Shown here one piece after another: positions 1-6,924 of a DNA stretch of 10,374 bases. A program made the translations under genes and the position numbers. The stretch's first letter is position 1. Every line of letters starts with the position of its first letter. This stretch comes from a bacterium. GTDB taxonomy: Bacteria > Patescibacteriota > Minisyncoccia > UBA6257 > 2-01-FULL-56-20. Under the pieces are notes generated by a model, which did no database searches, was not told the origin of the DNA, and worked only from the letters and a program-made list of their open reading frames with translations. The stretch spans positions 1 to 10,374 of the forward strand of contig JAKALK010000032.1 of the NCBI GenBank assembly GCA_021813155.1, written 5' to 3'.

Positions 1-1710
1 TCCGATGTGGAAGTGGTTCGCTGTGTTTTGGTAGAGCTTGTTCTTGGAAGCTATTCCGCCACAATGGCACTTCTGAGCCCAAAACTGGATGGGATTGCGG
101 TGTTTTGTGCGTTCGAAATGGCGGGAATTGGGACACAAGCGGGGGGCAGGAACTCCTAGTCTGTAGTAAATTTCCAATTCTCGCTCCGTAATCTTGAAAA
201 CTTTCGTGCAATTATGCATTGAGGCTTTTTCTGAGTTCTCCTCGTATGAGCGACATAAAATTAACTCTTTTGTGATGTCTCTTTTTGTGTTCTGAATATT
301 ATCTGGGAGGTCTTTCCAGGTTATTGTTGGTTCATACTTTTTATCTTCCGTATCTTTCCATCCGCAGCCTTCATTTTGACTATCTTCCTTTGTTAGGGGG
401 AAATATTCTTGAGCCGTACTCTCGTTATATTTGAATGGAGACAAAGTTGGCGGGAAAAATTCTCCATATTTATAAACTCTATTTTTTTTGTCCACGTATG
501 GCATTTCGTCCATATTTTTTTTGATTTTTTGAATAAGCGTTTCATATTCTTCTTTGGTGTATTGTTTATTTAGGATGCAATATTGGTTATTTCGCACACT
601 AACCGTCCCAAAGAGGTTTGAGGAACTGATGGCGAATATTGAGTATTCAATCTCGCGGATGTTATTCATCGACATAACGCTAAATTTTATGCGAGAAGCG
701 CCGTTGCCGCAATTAGAAGACTCGTACATTAACTCGGCTATTTGTCCCCACTCTGTATAGTCATATGAGTCTCGTGTTGTTGCGGTGCTGTCGAATTGGC
801 AATATTTGCAGTCCTCTGCCTCTAGCATTTCATACGACTTCTGCGTGTTTTTTGAGTGGTAAATATAGTCGCCGGAGACCCTTTCGTTATGAGTGCCATG
901 GTAAAATTTATTTGGGAATTTAAGCCACAGTTTTTCAGATTCTTCCTTTATTTCCTGAACACTACTATATGAGCTCAGATTGAATTCTTCAAGTTTTTTC
1001 TTATAGTCTTCTTTAGAATAAGGTTGATTGAAAATGTGATAAGACTTGTTTCTTAAGTTAACGCATCCAAGGCAATACTGGCAGCCAACTAAATTTTTTG
1101 AAAAATAAATATCATGCGATCCTTCACAGTCAACCGAATAGAAAACTCTATTACTTTTCATGACATCTAAACACTCGTAACATATTTCAGATTTGCCGAT
1201 CATTGTGGTATCCACGCAGTCTTTGGATAATTTTAGCCCAGACCCATACAGGCAATCTTCACTGAAGTCGGCGTGAAAAATCATATAGCAGTTTTTTAAG
1301 TGGCCCGAAAGGTTTGTATACTCACTATTAGTGAGAGTTGGATAATCACTCCACAGGCCCATAAGTGGGACTCTTTTGAGTAAATTTTGGAATTGTTCAA
1401 AAAACGGCGTTGAAAAGTCGTATGTTTGTCCAAACGATAGCGGATTCCATTTATCAGACCACCAACATTTTGGGCAGTAAACTACATAGGGTTTTTCGGG
1501 ACTTACGAAAGAAATAATATTGTTACTGCAGAGCCCGCAGGTTCGTTTATAAAGATACCTCTCATTACGAAACACGAAACGGCGTTTTAAACGGCATTCG
1601 GGACACCAAGTGGGAGGGGGTACTTGGATTTTCTCGTAAAAAGTAAAGTCGTCCGGTTCGATGACGAAATTCTGTTTACAATTTTGGCAGGTTTTTGTTT
1701 CTTGAGGCAT
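1..1710 (-). CDS. Double zinc-ribbon protein, paralog 2 (C-terminus cut by left window edge)
   Basis: I translated this frame by hand from the ATG at 1708-1710 and found no stop for 570 codons down to base 1, so the 3' end lies outside the window. The N-terminus has four Cys pairs, C8/C11, C36/C39, C58/C61 and C79/C82, with exactly the spacing of the upstream neighbour. These fit two consecutive zinc ribbons. A WWSDKWNPL motif follows, then a long Cys/Asn-rich middle with two related segments: CQYCLGCVNLR (from residue 210) leading into a KEDY helix, and LFGTVSVRN (from 366) leading into KEEY. The C-terminal ribbon begins near C486 but has diverged: C486 and C501 are 14 residues apart, the next pair reads CPNS (526-529), and C548/C550 follow. 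By comparison with the neighbour, about 25-40 residues remain beyond the edge. The start lies 8 bases after the neighbour's stop, so the two are surely co-transcribed. The A/T-rich leader has no Shine-Dalgarno. I recognise the family as a CPR conserved hypothetical; its function is unknown. Confidence 0.88.
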   Translation of the reverse strand, partial: MPQETKTCQNCKQNFVIEPDDFTFYEKIQVPPPTWCPECRLKRRFVFRNERYLYKRTCGLCSNNIISFVSPEKPYVVYCPKCWWSDKWNPLSFGQTYDFSTPFFEQFQNLLKRVPLMGLWSDYPTLTNSEYTNLSGHLKNCYMIFHADFSEDCLYGSGLKLSKDCVDTTMIGKSEICYECLDVMKSNRVFYSVDCEGSHDIYFSKNLVGCQYCLGCVNLRNKSYHIFNQPYSKEDYKKKLEEFNLSSYSSVQEIKEESEKLWLKFPNKFYHGTHNERVSGDYIYHSKNTQKSYEMLEAEDCKYCQFDSTATTRDSYDYTEWGQIAELMYESSNCGNGASRIKFSVMSMNNIREIEYSIFAISSSNLFGTVSVRNNQYCILNKQYTKEEYETLIQKIKKNMDEMPYVDKKNRVYKYGEFFPPTLSPFKYNESTAQEYFPLTKEDSQNEGCGWKDTEDKKYEPTITWKDLPDNIQNTKRDITKELILCRSYEENSEKASMHNCTKVFKITERELEIYYRLGVPAPRLCPNSRHFERTKHRNPIQFWAQKCHCGGIASKNKLYQNTANHFHIG

Positions 1711-1718
1711 AGTTTTGA

Positions 1719-3386
1719 TTATATTACTTCTTTTTGGTAGCAGGTCTCGCAGTAGATGATTTCCGGCCGGGCGGGATCGTAGTTTGTTTTGATGGATTTT
1801 TTACAGTTAGCGCAATTGCGATCGAAAAGCTTAAACGGTCCCCTTCTTTTTATCCTAGCTTGATGACGGCAGTAAAAGCAATAGCGCGGAACGGGAATCG
1901 ACATAACTTTATAAAACTGAAGTTCAGCTGGTATGATTTTGTAATTTCGTCGGCAGGACATACAAACAAGAATTTCTCGGGTTATCGTGTCTTCTGCGTC
2001 TTTAATATTATCCGGTACGTCGCTTGGGCTAAGGGTTTCTTTTCCAGTTGTCATCTGGATATTATCTTCCCAGCGATATCCTTGATCAGTAGCCTCTTCT
2101 TTGGTTAGTGGCATATTATCGTGAGCGATGGATTCGTTGTAGGCGAAAAGGGCGAGATTCGACGGGAAAAAGAGCCCATATTCCTCCCTTTCGCGTAGTT
2201 CGGCGATAATCTTATCTTTGATTTGATTATATTCTTCTTTGGAGTAGGTTTTGTTTAGAATGGAGAACTTGGCATTTTTTAAGGCGTCACAACCAAAACA
2301 TTCCTGGCTGTTTCTGACCGAAAAACAATATGAGATGTTTTGAGTGTTTTCCGCCCAAAAGCAGCCGATAACTCTGGAGCTATAGCCAGCAGTAACATTT
2401 TCGAGTAGTAATTCAGAGTTGCGGCCATGGCCGATAATGTCGTACGCGTCTTTGGCTAATTTTGTTGAGAAGGCGTAACGTAAATTCTCGCAGCTTGTAA
2501 GCTCAAACGACGAGTGGCAATTTTTCGATTCAAAAATATAATCACCACTTACATCTACGCTTTTTAAATTATTGTTTTCCCGGCGAGGAAACTTAAGTGA
2601 GAATTGGTTAAACTCGCTTCGGAATTTTTCCAGCGCACTGTAGCTACCCAGAATTTTTGATATTCGCTTTTGGTATTCTTCTTTTGGAAGAGGTTCGTTT
2701 AGAAAGTGGTATTTTTTGTAGCGTAAGTTAACGCAGCCAAAACAATTTTGAAGATTGACACAACTTATTAAGAAAGCCGAGTCAAGGCATTCGAATATAT
2801 TTTGGGACCACATGATTCCCCTGCTATTGTGGACTCCAACGCCTTCATAGATATTTTCAGATTTGTCTACGTAGTAGCTATCAAAGACATTCCGGCAATC
2901 AATCATATCTCGAGAGTAGGCGCAGTTTTCATTATTCGGTCCGGAGTTCGCAATGAGGTAGCAATCTTTGTTGCCGCCGGCAAAATTTTCGTACGGGCAA
3001 CTAACGCTTCTCATAACGTCGCTGCGGTAGATGGCTATCTTCGGAACGGTAAGCATTAATTCCTTTAGTTGGTCAAAGAAAGGGAGGGTGTGGTTGTAGG
3101 TTTGGGCGTAAGAAAATGGATCCCATTTGTCGCTATGCCAGCAATCCGGACAGTAAATTTTATAGGGCGCTTGCGGATTATACATCGCAATGATCGGTTC
3201 TCGACAGAGATCGCAGACGCGGTTATAGAGGGTGAATTCGTTGCGGAATTGCGCCCGACGTTTAAAACGGCATTCCGGGCATAGGACGGGCGCGGGAACT
3301 CCCATTTTCGCGTAAAACGAAAAATCGTCTGCGTTTATCAGATAACTCGCAGAGCATTTTTTGCAGATTTTTCTTTCGGCGTCCAT
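1719..3386 (-). CDS. Double zinc-ribbon protein, paralog 1 (function unknown)
   Basis: This 555-residue soluble protein has no signal peptide or membrane segment. Four CxxC pairs lie at the N-terminus (C8/C11, C36/C39, C58/C61, C79/C82). Four more lie at the C-terminus (C475/C478, C503/C506, C525/C528, C546/C549), and the two ends align with each other around PAPVLCPEC versus PVPRYCFYC. The middle is rich in Cys, Asn, Tyr and Ser and holds two related segments, NCFGCVNLRYKKYHFLN (from 214) and ECFGCDALKNAKFSILN (from 362), each followed by a KEEY helix. Recurring NC/EN turns could mean a beta-solenoid, but that is inference. I chose the ATG at 3384-3386; a TTG directly before it (3387-3389) is the only reason the frame could be called one codon longer. 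The start is 17 bases after the ATPase stop and has no Shine-Dalgarno. Zinc binding is very likely. Nucleic-acid or protein binding is plausible, but no enzyme motif is visible. Confidence 0.93.
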   Translation of the reverse strand: MDAERKICKKCSASYLINADDFSFYAKMGVPAPVLCPECRFKRRAQFRNEFTLYNRVCDLCREPIIAMYNPQAPYKIYCPDCWHSDKWDPFSYAQTYNHTLPFFDQLKELMLTVPKIAIYRSDVMRSVSCPYENFAGGNKDCYLIANSGPNNENCAYSRDMIDCRNVFDSYYVDKSENIYEGVGVHNSRGIMWSQNIFECLDSAFLISCVNLQNCFGCVNLRYKKYHFLNEPLPKEEYQKRISKILGSYSALEKFRSEFNQFSLKFPRRENNNLKSVDVSGDYIFESKNCHSSFELTSCENLRYAFSTKLAKDAYDIIGHGRNSELLLENVTAGYSSRVIGCFWAENTQNISYCFSVRNSQECFGCDALKNAKFSILNKTYSKEEYNQIKDKIIAELREREEYGLFFPSNLALFAYNESIAHDNMPLTKEEATDQGYRWEDNIQMTTGKETLSPSDVPDNIKDAEDTITREILVCMSCRRNYKIIPAELQFYKVMSIPVPRYCFYCRHQARIKRRGPFKLFDRNCANCKKSIKTNYDPARPEIIYCETCYQKEVI

Positions 3387-3403
3387 CAATCAAGCTAATT
3401 AGG

Positions 3404-4876
3404 TTATATTAGTGGTTCGGATTCTTTGGTTTCTGTCGCCGTGCCTGCCGTTGATTCGGAGCCTGGTTGGCGGGCCTTGCCTTCGATAATCGCTTTTTCT
3501 TGAGCGCTTCTAAAAATGGTAGCTTCTTCTTCGGCAATTAGTTCTTTAGCGGCGCCGGCGGGGATGGTGTATTTAATGCGGGATTTTTCGGTGATTTCTT
3601 TTCTTAATGAAGAATGTGTGGCTGGCAGAACTTTTAAAGTTTCGGCGGAAAAAGGGTCGTATGTTTCGCCGTCTATCGTCATTTTTATGTAAAATTCCTG
3701 CATGCCAAGGTTGATCATGTCCTTAACTTTAAAAACTGGGTCCATTTCTGGTTCGAGTTTGACGGCATCTTCGCCACCGACGCGGAAGATGATAATGGTC
3801 CCGGTGTTCCCTAAAACGGCGGCCTGGACGCGCGGAATGAGCTGGGCAACGTATTGGTGGGCTACGGTGAGGCAAAGGCCGTATTTGCGGGCTTCGGATA
3901 AAATATTTTCAAAGGTTTCTGTGACGAGGTTATGGAACTCGTCGACGTAGAGGTAAAAATCAGTTCGCGATTCCTCGGGCTTCCCAGCGCGCGCCATTCC
4001 GGCTTGTTTGATTTTAGTGATAAACATGGCGCCCAAGAAACTCGAATTTTCTTCACCAAGACGTCCTTTGCAAAGATTAATAAAAAGGATTTTCTTTTCG
4101 TCCATTATTTTTTCGATGTCGATTTTGTTTTCCTTTTGGCCGAAAATATTTCTTAGGAGCGGATCAGAAAGGAACTGACCGAGTTTGTTTACGAGCGGGA
4201 TGATGGCGTCAGTGTCGAATTTTTCAGACCAGTCAGCAAATTCAATAGCCCAGAAGCGCTTGACCATATCGTCTTCGATGTATTCGATTACTTTTTGGCG
4301 ATAGTTGCGATCGGTGAGCATTGAAATCATGCCGCGCATAGTGGCATGCGGATAATCCAAAAGCGCGAGGCAAGTAAAGCGGAAGACGTGCTCTAGCCGC
4401 GGGGTCCAGTTAGCGCCGAATTGCTTTTCCATCACTTCGATAAGTCCTTGGGTGAGCTGATGCTTGAAGGCGGGATCAATGTTTGTTAATGGATTAAACG
4501 AAACCGGGTGCTCGATATCGGTTGGGTCAATGATTACCACATCTTCCATTCTTTCTTTGGGGATGAACTTCAATATTTCCTCGATGACGTCGCCGTGGGG
4601 ATCCATTAGGCAGAGGCCGTGACCATAGGCGACATCCTGGCGAATTAAAAGTTCAAGAAGCTTGGATTTACCAACGCCGCTTTTGCCGATAATATACATA
4701 TGGCGACGGCGATCTTTGCGTTTGATGCCAAAAATGAATTTTTTCTCCTCAAGAGCGGCAACGTAGTTGGTGCGGCCGATGAACGAAATTTCAGCGGGTT
4801 GAACCCGGCCATACATTGGGAGTTCTGGCGGGGGCGGAGCATATCTAATTATTTGAACTTTTCCGGCTTTAGGCAT
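3404..4876 (-). CDS. VirD4/TraG-type P-loop ATPase (type IV secretion coupling-protein family)
   Basis: This 490-residue ATPase belongs to the HerA/VirD4 group, whose hexamers pump DNA or hand substrates to type IV secretion channels. The Walker A motif is GKSGVGKS (64-71), preceded by KRKDRRRHMYIIG, a lead-in I associate with CPR members. A strand ending in MDPHGD (91-96) follows, then IIDPTD (115-120). The catalytic Walker B strand is YLYVDEF (318-324). The TraG/TraM-recognition-like signature SEARKYGLCLTVAHQ (337-351) comes after it, with Q351 at the usual sensor position. The C-terminal tail (about 450-490) is charged and Ser/Thr-rich, probably disordered. No membrane helix is present, whereas classical VirD4 carries its own anchor. 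The N-terminal PPPPELP stretch looks like the linker that joins the anchor domain to the ATPase in fused relatives. The gene starts 11 bases after the 195-residue membrane protein. The fold is secure; whether the substrate is DNA or protein is unknown. Confidence 0.92.
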   Translation of the reverse strand: MPKAGKVQIIRYAPPPPELPMYGRVQPAEISFIGRTNYVAALEEKKFIFGIKRKDRRRHMYIIGKSGVGKSKLLELLIRQDVAYGHGLCLMDPHGDVIEEILKFIPKERMEDVVIIDPTDIEHPVSFNPLTNIDPAFKHQLTQGLIEVMEKQFGANWTPRLEHVFRFTCLALLDYPHATMRGMISMLTDRNYRQKVIEYIEDDMVKRFWAIEFADWSEKFDTDAIIPLVNKLGQFLSDPLLRNIFGQKENKIDIEKIMDEKKILFINLCKGRLGEENSSFLGAMFITKIKQAGMARAGKPEESRTDFYLYVDEFHNLVTETFENILSEARKYGLCLTVAHQYVAQLIPRVQAAVLGNTGTIIIFRVGGEDAVKLEPEMDPVFKVKDMINLGMQEFYIKMTIDGETYDPFSAETLKVLPATHSSLRKEITEKSRIKYTIPAGAAKELIAEEEATIFRSAQEKAIIEGKARQPGSESTAGTATETKESEPLI

Positions 4877-4887
4877 AATGCTTTTAT

Positions 4888-5475
4888 TTAAAGTTCGGCG
4901 GGATCGATTATATCCAATTCTTTTAATAGAATTTCGTAGTTATGAATGGATTTTTTGACGTCGTCTGCATCAATTTCTTCGGCTGGCATATCAATGATTT
5001 TGTTACGATATTTATGGGCAGACATTGCGGCCCGTCTTATCCAACCAAGTTCGTCCACTAAAATCTGATTGATTTTATCGCCCGTAGTTTCGCCGGTGAA
5101 TCCAACACTCGCGAGGGCTTGCTCCGCAACCTTATCGGCTTCGATGATGGCGAGTTTCATTTGGTCAGGATCGCGCGAAAAAGCTTTTGCGCGAATTGTA
5201 CGCCAGTGTTCAATGATTGCTTTTTCCTCAAGACTTAGAATTCTCTTTCCGAGGTGTTTGATCTTCAGGTGAGGACGATATGTCCGGGTTTTATTTAGTA
5301 CAAACAGAAAAGTCACAGCGAGTGCAATGTTAATTCCTATCCAGATTACTTTGGGATCGATTGATGGTTTGTCCGGCCACGTTTTAACGGTAAAGTAAAT
5401 TGAACCAGCAAGAGTAGCGATTCCAAGAAACAGAACAAGTCCGTGAAGAAATTTTAGGAGTTTCTCGAAGTTCAT
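4888..5475 (-). CDS. Small protein with two membrane segments and a helical cytoplasmic domain
   Basis: This 195-residue protein begins with two hydrophobic helices (about 9-30 and 43-62), joined by a short Trp/Pro loop. A basic stretch (RTYRPHLKIKHLGKR) suggests the C-terminal domain is cytoplasmic. Residues 88-190 are predicted helical and include HWRTIRAKAFSRDPDQMKLA, then GFTGETTGDK, then AHKYRNKIID (153-162) and a final Tyr-containing helix. I recall this pattern as a common CPR conserved hypothetical next to secretion genes. Its end resembles HEPN/DUF4145-like helical domains, whose usual R-N-x-x-x-H motif here reads RNKIID, without the His. The gene sits between the anchor-domain protein (13-base gap) and the ATPase (11-base gap), so it is probably a subunit or adaptor of the same membrane complex. 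No Shine-Dalgarno precedes the ATG. The topology is well supported; the biochemical role is not known. Confidence 0.85.
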   Translation of the reverse strand: MNFEKLLKFLHGLVLFLGIATLAGSIYFTVKTWPDKPSIDPKVIWIGINIALAVTFLFVLNKTRTYRPHLKIKHLGKRILSLEEKAIIEHWRTIRAKAFSRDPDQMKLAIIEADKVAEQALASVGFTGETTGDKINQILVDELGWIRRAAMSAHKYRNKIIDMPAEEIDADDVKKSIHNYEILLKELDIIDPAEL

Positions 5476-5488
5476 TGTTGTCTATGTT

Positions 5489-6859
5489 CTAAAGGAATTT
5501 TTGTATTTTTTCCTCTTCTCCAAAAATAGCTAAACCGGCCGGCGGTCCAGCCTTTCGACTTTCGATGCGTTTAATGTGAGGAGCAGTAACTACGAAGTTG
5601 CGAGGTATGTGAAAGAGGGTGGCGACTGCTTCAATGTTTAAAGTAATTGGCTTCGAATGAAAATTCCAATTCATAGGATGGGCTGAAAGAACCTTAGACC
5701 AGAAAGTTTTTTGAGGTGGTTTCCACCTTAGGTAGTGGTAGAGGAGACGCTGTTTGCGGTATCGATTTCTAACATCGTAGAAAAGAAATGGCCAATTCCA
5801 AAATGTTAGCCTTGTTGATACTTTTACATTTTGGCGGAATGAGTTTAGATCGAGAGCACTGTATTGATTAAAAGATCCAACTAAACCACGACGAGCGAAA
5901 CTGTCGTAAAACATAAGTTTTGGTGAGAAGTAAATAAAACGGACCGTAGCCTTAAAAGCTGGTTTTGAAATATTATCTTCAACGGCTTTTAGGACATCAG
6001 TTTCTCCTGGAGATCTAGTGAGCGCTTTAGCAAAAATATCGAAAGCGTCAGTCTCCTGTTTTTCGTTTGAAAAAATTGGGAGCGGACCACCGGGGAATTC
6101 TGTTTTAGTCTCAGCTTTCCTTGCGTGCATGGCTTCTCGGGCTAATTTGGATTGCTTAAGCTTGTCGACAACTTTTTCCCACTTTTCTTTCCATTCCCCC
6201 GTTTCAGCTTCAAGTAAAATTTGGATTCCGACCATTTCTGGTTTTTTAACTTTACCCAGAACCTCTAGGAAAGTGGAAATTGGGTCGTATTCTTTTTCCT
6301 CGGCAATTGCTTCGAAGGCGGGGTAAGTTTTAATCGGATAAGCTGCTTCTTTAGTAAGGATCATTTCTGATCCCCAGCGTTCATATCCTTTACTGTACAT
6401 ATCTTCGATATTCTGAGGAAAACGCTTTAAATAATCCTCTACTTCAATGAGTTCGACTTCGGGATAATAAGCAAAAAAGGCAGCTTCAACTAACGATCGA
6501 TACTTAAAGTAGAAGCGGACATAAAAGTGAATTTCGCCGCCAAAACTTACCATTTCGAGCGAAAACCAGCGGGTAACTTCGCCGTCATGATAGTATTCGT
6601 TTAAGTCATTAGCAGCGTTTCGAAGGCCATGCAGAGAAGCAAGAACCTGTTCCATGGCTTTGGGATTGCGTTCGGTTTCTCGTGAAATTTGAATTTCAAG
6701 GAGAACCCAGCGCAGGTTTTTCTTGAAATCTTCTCTGCGCCAAAAAAGAAGCGTTTGTTCGGCAGCTTGAAATAAGGTAAAGGCTAGAATAAATAAACCG
6801 ACTAATTTTAGAATTTCTAAAGTTAGCGGTGAAGTAATGAATTCTGTTCCGGGTGGCAT
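5489..6859 (-). CDS. Membrane-anchored partner of the VirD4-like ATPase
   Basis: This 456-residue protein has one N-terminal hydrophobic helix (about 14-34) and a large, probably cytoplasmic body. Recognisable blocks are NPKAMEQVLASLHGL (65-79), SLEMVSFGGEIHFYVRF (100-116) and AAFFAYYPEVELIEVEDYL (126-144). A charged, linker-like region follows (about 215-270). Near the C-terminus come NIEAVATLFHIP (428-439) and RIESRKAGPPAGLAIFGEE (441-459 by pattern, the last few residues marking the end). From memory, these blocks match the region upstream of the P-loop in long CPR type IV secretion-like ATPases, where the LFH-P motif and a Pro-rich linker lead directly into the ATPase. Here the chain stops at that point and the ATPase is encoded two genes later. 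It is the first gene of the five-gene unit, with a TATAAT box 9 bases before the ATG. It ends in TAG. The role as a membrane anchor for the motor is inferred. Confidence 0.87.
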   Translation of the reverse strand: MPPGTEFITSPLTLEILKLVGLFILAFTLFQAAEQTLLFWRREDFKKNLRWVLLEIQISRETERNPKAMEQVLASLHGLRNAANDLNEYYHDGEVTRWFSLEMVSFGGEIHFYVRFYFKYRSLVEAAFFAYYPEVELIEVEDYLKRFPQNIEDMYSKGYERWGSEMILTKEAAYPIKTYPAFEAIAEEKEYDPISTFLEVLGKVKKPEMVGIQILLEAETGEWKEKWEKVVDKLKQSKLAREAMHARKAETKTEFPGGPLPIFSNEKQETDAFDIFAKALTRSPGETDVLKAVEDNISKPAFKATVRFIYFSPKLMFYDSFARRGLVGSFNQYSALDLNSFRQNVKVSTRLTFWNWPFLFYDVRNRYRKQRLLYHYLRWKPPQKTFWSKVLSAHPMNWNFHSKPITLNIEAVATLFHIPRNFVVTAPHIKRIESRKAGPPAGLAIFGEEEKIQKFL

Positions 6860-6868
6860 GCTCTAATA

Positions 6869-6897
6869 ATTATAAAGCTAGAAGATGCCTAAGGCCA
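6869..6897 (-). promoter_or_regulatory. Putative sigma-70 promoter for the five-gene operon
   Basis: On the minus strand a perfect TATAAT lies at 6869-6874. A weak -35-like TGGCCT lies at 6892-6897, with a 17-base spacer. The -10 box ends only 9 bases before the ATG at 6859, so transcription would begin near 6862 and leave a leader of about 3 bases. The -35 match is poor (3 of 6) and overlaps an inverted repeat, which may mean an activator or operator is involved. Confidence 0.5.
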
Positions 6898-6909
6898 GCG
6901 TGGATTAGG
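6888..6909. repeat. 22-base imperfect inverted repeat between the sigma4/HARE gene and the operon
   Basis: The outer arms CCTAA (6888-6892) and TTAGG (6905-6909) pair perfectly. The inner CCA (6895-6897) and TGG (6901-6903) pair around a GCG loop. The repeat lies after the tandem TAG-TAA stop of the sigma4/HARE gene and covers the -35 region of the next operon. No T-run follows on the minus strand, so an intrinsic terminator is unlikely. An operator or a short RNA hairpin is possible. Confidence 0.45.
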
Positions 6910-6924
6910 GAAGTCCGGGCTTTA

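Noticed and set aside
554..760. Plus-strand open frame of 68 codons
   Set aside because: It lies wholly inside the 1710-to-1 minus-strand gene, whose translation shows clear conserved zinc-ribbon family motifs; the plus-strand product has no recognisable features.
1734..2108. Plus-strand open frame of 124 codons
   Set aside because: Antisense to the C-terminal zinc-ribbon end of paralog 1; composition is that of a shadow frame and no start signal is present.
3387..3389. TTG one codon before the ATG as start of paralog 1
   Set aside because: An ATG follows directly and neither choice has a Shine-Dalgarno, so the ATG at 3386 is the simpler start.
3862..4156. Short open frames on both strands inside the ATPase gene
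   Set aside because: They overlap the Walker B and sensor region of a well-supported ATPase and match nothing.
6018..6326. Plus-strand open frame of 102 codons
   Set aside because: Antisense to the membrane-anchored partner protein. The Ser-rich, low-complexity product is typical of a reverse-frame shadow.
1..6859. Conjugative or integrative mobile element
   Set aside because: Only the coupling-protein-like ATPase suggests it. There is no relaxase, integrase, VirB4, attachment site or flanking repeat, and the neighbours secD and secF are core chromosomal genes.
6911..6922. AAGTCC/GGGCTT near-palindrome as a transcription terminator
   Set aside because: The stem is six bases with one mismatch and essentially no loop, and no T-run follows on the minus strand.
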